DNA of 64,000 nucleotides from Betaproteobacteria bacterium (GTDB lineage: Bacteria; Pseudomonadota; Gammaproteobacteria; Burkholderiales; Casimicrobiaceae). The DNA is taken from NCBI GenBank assembly GCA_016720425.1, contig JADKKQ010000016.1:1-64000 (forward strand). The letters are read 5' to 3'. The notes under the pieces were generated by a model that had not been told where the DNA came from, ran no database searches, and saw only the letters and a list, made by a program, of their open reading frames with translations. A program made the position numbers and the translations under genes. This document shows, in pieces, positions 45,737-52,929 of this stretch (its first letter is position 1; the number at the start of each line of letters is the position of its first letter).

Positions 45737-46590
45737 TGCGCCAGCCCTTCCCGCGGCGCCTGCGCCTGCTCGCGGCGGCGCTGGCAGCGCTGGGCGTTGC
45801 GCACGCGGCGTCGGCGGCGCTGTTCGACGACGAGGAGGCGCGCAAGCGCATCGACGCGACCAACGCCCGGCTCGCCCAGGTCCAGAAGCAGCTCGAGGAC
45901 CGGATCGCGGGCCTCGAGTCGCAGATGAAGAACCAGGGCCTGATCGACCTGTTCCGCGAGGTCGAGCTGATCAAGGCCGACATCGCCCGCCTGCGCGGAC
46001 AGACCGAGGTCCTGACGCACGAGCTCGAGCAGTCGCAGAAGCGCCAGCGCGATCTCTACGTCGACCTCGATTCGCGGCTGCGCAAGCTCGAGGCGGCTCC
46101 GGCCGCCGCGCCCGCCGCCGCTGCGCCCGCCGCCGACGCCCCGGTCGCCCCGGGCGCAGCCCCGGCCGCCGGCGTGGCCGGCGCGTTGCCCCCCGCGGCC
46201 GCCGCCGCGCCCGGTGCTGCCGGCGAGCAGCGCAGCTACGACGCCGCGCTCGACCAGTTCAAGGGCGGCAACTACGCCGCGGCGATCGCCGGCTTCCAGG
46301 GGTTCGTCAAGGCGTACCCGAAGAGCCCGCTGGCGCCGTCGGCGCAGTACTGGGTCGGCAACGCCCAGTTCGCGCAGAAGGACTATCGCGGCGCCATCGC
46401 CTCGCAACGGCAGTTGATCGCCGGCTATCCGGACAGCCAGAAGGTCCCCGACGCGCTGCTCAACATCGGCAGCTCGCAATTCGAGCTGGGCGACGCGGCA
46501 GGGGCCCGGCGGACGCTGCAGGAGCTGGTCGCCAAGCACCCGACCTCCGACGCGGCCGCCAAGGCGCGGCAGCGGCTGGCCGCGCGCTGA
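45733..46590 (+). CDS. cpoB: Cell division coordinator CpoB (YbgF)
   Basis: 285 aa. Signal peptide ending ASAALFDD, an N-terminal coiled coil (residues about 25-110), a long Ala/Pro-rich linker, and TPR repeats YDAALDQFKGGNYAAAIAGF and later AQKDYRGAIASQRQLI. CpoB adjusts PBP1B activity during Tol-driven constriction. Two adjacent ATG codons overlap the pal stop; the first is used. The stop codon lies inside the target-site repeat of the element that follows. Confidence 0.95.
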   Translation: MMRQPFPRRLRLLAAALAALGVAHAASAALFDDEEARKRIDATNARLAQVQKQLEDRIAGLESQMKNQGLIDLFREVELIKADIARLRGQTEVLTHELEQSQKRQRDLYVDLDSRLRKLEAAPAAAPAAAAPAADAPVAPGAAPAAGVAGALPPAAAAAPGAAGEQRSYDAALDQFKGGNYAAAIAGFQGFVKAYPKSPLAPSAQYWVGNAQFAQKDYRGAIASQRQLIAGYPDSQKVPDALLNIGSSQFELGDAAGARRTLQELVAKHPTSDAAAKARQRLAAR

Positions 46591-46591
46591 G

Positions 46592-46732
46592 AACCTGTGA
46601 AGAAATCGTCGCGAGCGGGCGGAGTGCAAGGCGCGAACGATGCGACCGACGAGACCTATCGGGTGGATAGGCGAGGAGGGAGCGAGTGAGCAACGCTGCA
46701 ATCCGCCCGCGCAGTAGATTCATTCACAGGTT
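46592..46732. mobile_element. MITE-like 141-bp element with 5-bp target duplication
   Basis: Ends are AACCTGTGAA and TTCACAGGTT, a perfect inverted pair extending imperfectly to about 30 bases each (left includes GAGCGGGCGG, right CCGCCCGCGC). CTGAG is repeated exactly on both sides (46587-46591 and 46733-46737), as a target-site duplication. Inside is a small palindrome, CCTATCGGGTGGATAGG. It has no coding capacity, so it must have been moved by a transposase elsewhere. It sits between the cpoB stop and the mutY start. Confidence 0.72.
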
Positions 46733-46739
46733 CTGAGAG

Positions 46740-47819
46740 GTGACCCGGCCGTTCGCCTCGCGGCTGGTCGCGTGGCACGCAGCGCACGGCCGGCAGGATC
46801 TCCCGTGGCAGGGCACGCGCGATGCGTATCGCGTGTGGCTGTCGGAGATCATGCTGCAGCAGACGCAGGTCGCCACCGTCATCCCCTACTACTGGCGCTT
46901 CCTCGCCGAATTCCCGGACGTGGGCGCGCTCGCCGCGGCGCCGCTGGAGCGCGTGCTGGAGCACTGGAGCGGGCTCGGCTACTACCGCCGGGCGCACCAC
47001 CTGCACGCCGCGGCCCGCGTGATCGTCGCCGAGCACGGCGGCAGCTTTCCGCGCGACGTCGAGGCGCTGGCGGCGCTGCCGGGCATCGGTCGATCGACCG
47101 CGGCGGCGATCGCCGCGTTCTCGTTTTCGGTGCGGGCGGCGATCCTCGACGGCAACGTGAAGCGCGTGCTCGCCCGCCATCGCGGCATCGAAGGCTTTCC
47201 CGGCAGCGCCAGGGTCGAAACGGCGCTGTGGCGAGTCGCCGAGTCGCTGCTGCCGGCGAACGACATCGAGACCTACACGCAGGCGCTGATGGACCTCGGC
47301 GCCACCGTGTGCACGCGGACGCGTCCGCAGTGCGAGCGCTGCCCGGTCGCCGGCGACTGCGTCGCGCGACGGGACGGCCGCACCGATGCGCTGCCCTCGC
47401 CGCGCCCGGCCCGGCGGCTGCCGCAGCGCGCGCTGCGGGTGCTGCTGCTCGAGCACGCCGGCAACCTGCTGCTCGAAAAGCGCGCCCCGGTCGGTATCTG
47501 GGCCGGATTGTGGAGCCTGCCCGAGATGGCGCTCGACGACGACGTGGCGGCGCACTGCCGCGCGCGCTTCGGCGCGCAGGTGACCGTGGGCGACGCGCTG
47601 CCGGCGATCGAGCACGGCTTCACCCACTTTCGCCTGACGCTGCATCCGCAGCGGGTCGCCGTGCGTCGCTGGCCGGCGCGCGCCGAGGCCCCGGGTTACG
47701 CGTGGCTGTTGCCCGGCGACGCGCTGGCCGCCGCGTTGCCGGCGCCGATTCGCAAGCTCCTGCGCTCGATCGCGGTTCCCGCTCTCCCGTCCCGGCAGCC
47801 CCGGGCCCGAACGCGCTGA
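46740..47819 (+). CDS. mutY: Adenine DNA glycosylase MutY
   Basis: 359 aa. Removes adenine mispaired with 8-oxoguanine. Helix-hairpin-helix LPGIGRSTAAAI near residue 117, catalytic Asp in ILDGNVKRVLAR, the four-Cys iron-sulfur loop CTRTRPQCERCPVAGDC, and a NUDIX-like C-terminal domain that reads 8-oxoG. The GTG is only 2 bases beyond the target duplication of the MITE, so native upstream signals have been displaced; AGAGG directly abutting the start is a poor ribosome-binding site. Confidence 0.94.
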   Translation: MTRPFASRLVAWHAAHGRQDLPWQGTRDAYRVWLSEIMLQQTQVATVIPYYWRFLAEFPDVGALAAAPLERVLEHWSGLGYYRRAHHLHAAARVIVAEHGGSFPRDVEALAALPGIGRSTAAAIAAFSFSVRAAILDGNVKRVLARHRGIEGFPGSARVETALWRVAESLLPANDIETYTQALMDLGATVCTRTRPQCERCPVAGDCVARRDGRTDALPSPRPARRLPQRALRVLLLEHAGNLLLEKRAPVGIWAGLWSLPEMALDDDVAAHCRARFGAQVTVGDALPAIEHGFTHFRLTLHPQRVAVRRWPARAEAPGYAWLLPGDALAAALPAPIRKLLRSIAVPALPSRQPRARTR

Positions 47820-47826
47820 GTACTCT

Positions 47827-48789
47827 CTACTGGGCGTCGGGCCGCCAGCGGGCGAGATCGGGCGGCAGCAACTGCAGGTGATCGGGGTGCGCGCGCCGAA
47901 ACGCGGCCAGTTCCCTGGTGGCCTCGTCGAGCTTGCCCTCGTCGCGCAGCCGGCGGATCAGGGCGATCCAGTCGGCGACGGGAAGCGGTGGCCGCGCGTC
48001 CTGTGCATCGCGCACGGCGTCGTCGCGCCGCCGTTCGCTCGGCGTCGCTGAGAGCCTGGCGGCCGCCGGGGGAGCCACCGCCGACTGCGGCGACCGCGGT
48101 GCGACCGCCGGCGGCGGCGTCGCGGGGGCGGCGCGGGGCCGGGGGGGCCCGGCCGCCCCGGCGGCGGGGGGGGGGCGGGGGGCCGGCGCAGGCTCGACCC
48201 GCGCGACGGCGGGTTTCCCCGGCGCCGACGGCGCGGCAGCATCGGCGCGTGCCGGGTCCGGCAATGCCTCCGCGACTTGGCGGCGGATCAGTTTCGCTTC
48301 CGGTCGCGGCGGCGTGGAGGGCTCCGTATCGGCGGCAGGCTTCGGCGCGGTCGCGTACCCGGTCGCTGCGGGCGGGATCACGAGCCCGCGGGCGATCGGC
48401 GCATCGGTCGCCGGCGTCGGCTGCGGGGGCGGCGACGGTGCATCTGCCGCCGCCTCGCGCTTGGCCGACGTCGTCCCCGGCGGGATGTCGGAGACGACGG
48501 TCGACGTGCCGCCATCGAACAATCCCTCGGTCCCCACGATCTGCAGCAAGCCCAGCGCGATCGCGCCGATGGTCGCGGCCGCGGCCAGCGGAAACCACCA
48601 GCGCTCGGGACGGGTCGCCTCGGGCACCTCGTTCTCCGCACGCAGCGGGCCCGCGCCGACTTCGCGCCGCGCCGCCGCGCGCAGCGCCGCATCGAGCGCC
48701 GGCGGTGGCTCCTCGTTCGAGACGCTGCGCCAGGCCGCGTCGAAGCGCGCGTCGTCCGCGGACAGATCGTCGTTGCGTCGGCCGTTCAT
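47827..48789 (-). CDS. Probable anti-sigma factor with Pro/Ala-rich periplasmic part
   Basis: 320 aa. N-terminal cytosolic part (about 65 residues) with FDAAWRSVSNEEPPPALDAAL, one membrane segment WWFPLAAAATIGAIALGLL, then about 170 residues of very Pro/Ala-rich sequence and a short C-terminal helical domain WIALIRRLRDEGKLDEATREL. Overlap of 4 bases with the sigma-factor gene and the one-membrane-pass layout make an anti-sigma role likely. There is no recognisable zinc-binding anti-sigma motif. The central G/C-rich tract is very low complexity at the DNA level. Confidence 0.65.
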   Translation of the reverse strand: MNGRRNDDLSADDARFDAAWRSVSNEEPPPALDAALRAAARREVGAGPLRAENEVPEATRPERWWFPLAAAATIGAIALGLLQIVGTEGLFDGGTSTVVSDIPPGTTSAKREAAADAPSPPPQPTPATDAPIARGLVIPPAATGYATAPKPAADTEPSTPPRPEAKLIRRQVAEALPDPARADAAAPSAPGKPAVARVEPAPAPRPPPAAGAAGPPRPRAAPATPPPAVAPRSPQSAVAPPAAARLSATPSERRRDDAVRDAQDARPPLPVADWIALIRRLRDEGKLDEATRELAAFRRAHPDHLQLLPPDLARWRPDAQ

Positions 48790-49391
48790 CGGAAGTCCTG
48801 TCTGAGATCGCCCAACTGCGCCCGCAGCTTGTCGAGCGCGTACCGTATCCGGCTCTTCACGGTCTCGACGCCGTCACCGGTGAGCTCGGCGATGGCCGAA
48901 AGCTCGAGGCCGCCCTCCTGGTGCAGCAGGAACGCGTCGCGCTGCGCCGGAGGCAGCGCGGCCAGCGCGGCACGGATCCGCGCGGCCAGTTCCCGGCTGG
49001 CGACGCGCGTCTCGGGTTCGTTCGCCCGCGTTCCCGGCACCAGGTCCAGCGGATCCGGCGGGTCGTCGTCGCCGTCGCGGACGAGGTCCGAGGCAAGCGT
49101 CAGCGGGCCGCGGGCGCGCCAGTGGTCGACCAGCCGGTTGTGCGCGATCCGGTACAGCCAGGTGGAGAACTTGGCGCTCGGCGTGTAGGTCGCACGCGCA
49201 CGAACCACGCTCATCCATATGTCCTGGAAGAGTTCGTCGGCGGTGGCGGCACCGCCGCATTGGCGCAACAGATAGCGGTAGACGCCACCCTTGTGCCGAC
49301 CGTAGAGCCGGTCGAACGCAGCCGCGTCGCCCGCCGCGTAGGCCTGCATCAGGTCTTCGTCGCTTGCGGGCGGCGGCGTGGCAACGGGCAT
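48786..49391 (-). CDS. ECF RNA polymerase sigma factor
   Basis: 201 aa. Region 2 from DEDLMQAYAAGDAAAFDRLYGRHKGGVYRYL through LFQDIWMSVVRAR and FSTWLYRIAHNRLVDHWR; region 4 from LAALPPAQRDAFLLHQEGGLELSAIAE to GVETVKSRIRYALDKLR. These are diagnostic of a group 4 sigma factor. A longer start 19 codons upstream is possible but ATG at 49391 matches the family. It lies between an exported-protein gene and the presumed anti-sigma gene. Confidence 0.94.
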   Translation of the reverse strand: MPVATPPPASDEDLMQAYAAGDAAAFDRLYGRHKGGVYRYLLRQCGGAATADELFQDIWMSVVRARATYTPSAKFSTWLYRIAHNRLVDHWRARGPLTLASDLVRDGDDDPPDPLDLVPGTRANEPETRVASRELAARIRAALAALPPAQRDAFLLHQEGGLELSAIAELTGDGVETVKSRIRYALDKLRAQLGDLRQDFR

Positions 49392-49444
49392 CGCCCGCGA
49401 GTATGCGAGCGAGCCCACGGCCGTGCAAGCTTGCGTCGGCCCGT

Positions 49445-50338
49445 TCAACGGCGCGGCGGATCCGGGACGAAGTGCGGCCAGGCGGGAAACGGATTCGCCG
49501 GGCGCACCGCAGCCACCACCGGTGGCGGCAGGACGCCCATCGCCACCAGGTTCTCGCGTCGGTCGTAGTGGATCGCGACCGTCTCGGCCGGTTCGGCGGT
49601 GGCGCGCTCGAAGGGCACCTGGTAGGCGCGGGAGTGCTCGCTGCGCCCGTGGCCGGTGCCGAGCATCGTCCGCGGCAGCGGCGCCGCCGCCGCGGCGACG
49701 TCGTCACGCTGGCGCTTGGCTTCGCCGGACGGGGCGGAGGAGCCCTCGGCCCGCGCCGCCGCCGGCGCCTCGTACCGGTCCTCGGCGGCGATCTTCCCGG
49801 GCTGTTGCCGGGTGACCGGCGGCGGCGCCATTTCGCGGAACAGCGCGACGCCGACGACGCCGAGGTTGTCCGGCCGGCCGGTCCGCGCCGCGTACGAATC
49901 CGGCAGCTCGGTGAAGTAGAACGCCGCGGTGCGCGCCATGTTCTTCCGCCACCCGGCGATGTCGAGACAGGCGTAGGGATCGAGCACGTAGCCCGACTGC
50001 CCGGGCGCGGCGGTGTCGCCGGTGATGACGTTGACGCCGTCGACGCTGGTCACCGCCAGCACGCGACCGCCGCTGGTGTTGCAGACGCGGACCGCGTACT
50101 CCTGTCCGGGCGTGCCGACGACCCAGTGCCGCCCCTGGCTCCAGGTGGACGGCAGCACGCGCGAGTCGCCGCGCGCGACGAGGTCGACCCGGGCGAGGGA
50201 TCCGACCGCCGCTGCCGGCAACGGCGCCAGGGCGAACGACGCGCCGAGCACGAGGCCCAGCGATGTAAGCGCTTGCTTTCGACCAAAGGCACGGCAGGCA
50301 AAACCACTGTTCTGTTCGCGGGGCGGGCGGGGATTCAT
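49445..50338 (-). CDS. Exported protein of unknown function upstream of ECF sigma
   Basis: 297 aa. Signal sequence RKQALTSLGLVLGASFALAPLPAAA. The mature part has WSQGRHWVVGTPGQEYAVRVCNTSGGRVLAVTSVDGVNVI, a beta-sandwich-like segment, then a Lys/Arg/Asp/Ala-rich linker and a C-terminal AWPHFVPDP. No domain recognised. It lies 53 bases ahead of the sigma gene in the same direction, suggesting one operon, perhaps with this protein as target or sensor. Confidence 0.75.
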   Translation of the reverse strand: MNPRPPREQNSGFACRAFGRKQALTSLGLVLGASFALAPLPAAAVGSLARVDLVARGDSRVLPSTWSQGRHWVVGTPGQEYAVRVCNTSGGRVLAVTSVDGVNVITGDTAAPGQSGYVLDPYACLDIAGWRKNMARTAAFYFTELPDSYAARTGRPDNLGVVGVALFREMAPPPVTRQQPGKIAAEDRYEAPAAARAEGSSAPSGEAKRQRDDVAAAAAPLPRTMLGTGHGRSEHSRAYQVPFERATAEPAETVAIHYDRRENLVAMGVLPPPVVAAVRPANPFPAWPHFVPDPPRR

Positions 50339-50596
50339 GTTCGGTCTCCTGGACGAGGGCGCGGCACGCTGGCCGCCACATTTGCTGTCAACGGGGCAGC
50401 GTCGCCGACGGGGTCGATGCCCGGCACGGAAGCGGGTGGAAAGCGCGCCGTCGCGCCGAAGCGGGTCCGGCGGCATCGCGCGGCGTCGCAACCGGGCCGG
50501 GCGAGCGCAACCGGTTGCACCGCAACAGAAAACTCCCCTGAAAGGGTTATCCGCCTATCCCCTTCCGGGGGAACGGGAACCGCGATTTCTGCGTGC

Positions 50597-50602
50597 TATC
50601 CT
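50597..50602 (+). promoter_or_regulatory. Candidate -10 element close to the YeeE start
   Basis: TATCCT ends 6 bases before the ATG of the YeeE-family gene, again hinting at a leaderless message. No clear -35. Confidence 0.25.
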
Positions 50603-50608
50603 CGCCGG

Positions 50609-51784
50609 ATGGAACCGACGGCCAACCTTCCGCTGATCGTGACCGGCGGCGCGTTCGCGCTGGCGTTCGTCTTCGGTGCGGTCGCCAATCGCGTCAACTT
50701 CTGCACGATGGGCGCGGTCAGCGACATCATGAATTTCGGCGACTGGCGCCGGATGCGGATGTGGATGCTCGCGGTGGCGGTCGCGATCGCGGGCGCCACC
50801 GCGCTGCAGAACGCGGGTCTCATCGACCTGTCGAAGTCGCTCTACACCGGCAGCAAGGTGAGCTGGCTGTCGGCGCTCGTCGGCGGATGGCTGTTCGGCT
50901 TCGGCATGACGCTGGGCTCGGGCTGCGGCAGCAAGACGCTGATCCGCATGGGTGGCGGCAACCTGAAGTCGCTGGTCGTGCTGCTGTTCCTGGCGGTGTC
51001 GGCGTACATGACGCTGAAGGGGCTGTTTGCCGTCTGGCGCGCCAACGGGCTCGATCCCGTGCGCTTCGACGTCGCCGCGCTGGGGGCCAAAACGTCCGAT
51101 CTCGCGACGGTGGTCGCCGCGCTCGGTCTCGGTGCCGCGGCCAAGTCCTGGGTCGGGTTCGCGGTCGCCGCGGCGCTCGCCGCCTGGGTGTTCGCCAACC
51201 GGGAGTTCCGCACCACGGGCGAGATGATCTTCGGCGGGGTCGTCATCGGCGCCGTCGTCGTCGGCGGCTGGTACGTCACCGCGCACCTGGGCTACGTGGC
51301 CGAGGATCCGCAGACGCTGGAGGAGAAGTTCGTCGCCACCACCTCCGGCCGCGCCGAGTCGTTCAGCTTCACCGGGCCGGTCGCGGCAACGCTGGAGCTG
51401 CTGCTCTTCTGGACCGATCAATCGCGGGCCTTGACCTTCGGCATCGCCGGCGTGCTGGGCATGGCCGTCGGCTCGTTGGCGATGGCGCTCCTCACGCGCA
51501 GCTTTCGTTGGGAGGGCTTTGCCTCGGTCGAGGACCTCGCCCACCACATCGTCGGCGGCACGCTGATGGGGTTCGGCGGCGTCACCGCATTGGGGTGTAC
51601 GATCGGACAGGGGCTGAGCGGCATTTCGACGCTGTCGCTGGGGTCGTTCATCGCGCTGGCGTCGATCATCGTCGGCAGCATGGCGGCGATGAAGTACCAG
51701 ATGTGGCGGCTGGAATCCCGGCGCTGGCACTGGCTTCGTCCGTCGCATTGGCGTCGATCGTCGGGAGCGACGAGGCGGCTTTGA
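50609..51784 (+). CDS. YeeE/YedE-family thiosulfate or sulfur-compound transporter
   Basis: 391 aa, about ten membrane helices with the internal repeat of this family. The three conserved Cys motifs are present: NFCTMGA near residue 30, GSGCGSK near residue 105 and ALGCTIGQGLSG near residue 330. Members import thiosulfate or related sulfur compounds. The tail after the last helix is Arg/Trp-rich. No sulfur-metabolism gene is beside it. Confidence 0.9.
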   Translation: MEPTANLPLIVTGGAFALAFVFGAVANRVNFCTMGAVSDIMNFGDWRRMRMWMLAVAVAIAGATALQNAGLIDLSKSLYTGSKVSWLSALVGGWLFGFGMTLGSGCGSKTLIRMGGGNLKSLVVLLFLAVSAYMTLKGLFAVWRANGLDPVRFDVAALGAKTSDLATVVAALGLGAAAKSWVGFAVAAALAAWVFANREFRTTGEMIFGGVVIGAVVVGGWYVTAHLGYVAEDPQTLEEKFVATTSGRAESFSFTGPVAATLELLLFWTDQSRALTFGIAGVLGMAVGSLAMALLTRSFRWEGFASVEDLAHHIVGGTLMGFGGVTALGCTIGQGLSGISTLSLGSFIALASIIVGSMAAMKYQMWRLESRRWHWLRPSHWRRSSGATRRL

Positions 51785-51862
51785 ACTCCCGCCGGCGGCA
51801 ACCGGAGGCCGGGCCTGGCGCCGTTTCGGTCAACCGGGTGCGCCCGGCAGCGTTGCAGCACC

Positions 51863-52327
51863 ATGATCATCTACGATCTCTCTTGCGCGGAAGGCCACCG
51901 GTTCGAGGGCTGGTTTGCCTCGGCCGACGATTTTGCCCGCCAGGCGGCCGCCGAGCTGGTGCGCTGTCCGCTGTGCAATGACGCCAAGATCGTGATCGTG
52001 CCCTCGGCCAGGGTCGCGCCGGACAGGTCCGCCCGCGATCGCGGTCAGGCGGAACGCGAAGTGGCGACCACGTCGCCGCCGAAGCCCGAGTCGGCGGCGG
52101 TGACGGCCGGGCTGCCGCCGGAACTCCTGCGCAAGCTGCGCGAAATCGTCCTCGCCACGGAGAACGTCGGCGGTCGCTTTCCCGAGGAAGCGCGCAAGAT
52201 CCACTACGACGAAGCACCGGCCCGCCCGATCCGGGGCCAGGCGTCGGCGAGCGAAGCCGAGGCGCTGCGCGACGAGGGCATCGAGTTCGCTGCGCTGCCC
52301 GCGTTTCTCACCCGCGAATCGCACTGA
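51863..52327 (+). CDS. DUF1178 protein
   Basis: 154 aa. Begins MIIYDLSCAEGHRFEGWF with CPLCND following: two Cys pairs forming a zinc ribbon typical of DUF1178, and the C-terminal ENVGGRFPEEARKIHYDEAP. Function unknown; a widespread proteobacterial family. Starts 78 bases after the transporter gene. Confidence 0.92.
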   Translation: MIIYDLSCAEGHRFEGWFASADDFARQAAAELVRCPLCNDAKIVIVPSARVAPDRSARDRGQAEREVATTSPPKPESAAVTAGLPPELLRKLREIVLATENVGGRFPEEARKIHYDEAPARPIRGQASASEAEALRDEGIEFAALPAFLTRESH

Positions 52328-52392
52328 CGCGACCGCCGGGCGCGAGTCCCGGTCGCCGGCACGCGCTGTGCTAAGATTTTGGGTCTTTCGGC

Positions 52393-52468
52393 GGGCCGTT
52401 AGCTCAGTTGGTAGAGCAGCGGACTTTTAATCCGTTGGTCGCAGGTTCGAGTCCCGCACGGCCTACCA
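52393..52468 (+). tRNA. tRNA-Lys (anticodon TTT)
   Basis: 76 bases including an encoded CCA. Acceptor stem GGGCCGT pairs with ACGGCCT (one G-U). D-arm AGCTCAGTTGGTAGAGC, anticodon loop CTTTTAA, T-arm GCAGGTTCGAGTCCCGC. The loop fixes the anticodon as TTT. A TAAGAT box at 52372-52377 is a likely -10. A C-rich stretch follows. Confidence 0.98.
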
Positions 52469-52929
52469 CGAAAAAGGGCGGGGGAGGGACACCCCCCCCC
52501 CGGCCCGCCGGCTCTCGGCCCCCGGGCCCGCCCGGCGGGGGCCGCGCGGCCGGGTTGCCGGCGCGGACGCCCTTCCGTGCCAGTGCGGGGTCGCGGCCGC
52601 GCGAACACGGCAGGTGTCGTTTCGCGGCCGGATCTTCCCTGCGGGCTGGAGCCCCCCAAGCGCGCCTCACCCTCTTTCTCCTTACCTTGCCGGTTTTGCT
52701 GCTTTGGCGGCTCGTCCGGCTTTATCGTGCCCCCGCCCCCGCGGGGCGGGGTGGGCCACCCAGGCGCGGGTCGTGTCGGCGGGCCCCCTCGGCGCCGTCG
52801 CCGGTTCCGCGTTGCCCCCCCGCGCGCACCTCCGCAGAGACTGCCGTTCGGCGAGACAGTCGTCCCTGGTCACGTCGGTCGCGGCGGCAACGGAAGGCCG
52901 AAACTTCTCGTCGCGACGCGCCCGCCCGA
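52469..52929 (+). other. Gene-free, very GC-rich stretch after tRNA-Lys
   Basis: 461 bases with a C11 run near 52492 and several GC palindromes (for example GCCCGCCCGGCGGGGGC). No coding frame or repeat unit is convincing. Part of it would terminate the tRNA and the convergent CphA-like gene. Confidence 0.4.

Noticed and set aside
48100..48200. G-rich low-complexity run as a possible regulatory G-quadruplex
   Set aside because: It is inside the anti-sigma gene and simply encodes a Pro/Ala/Gly-rich segment.
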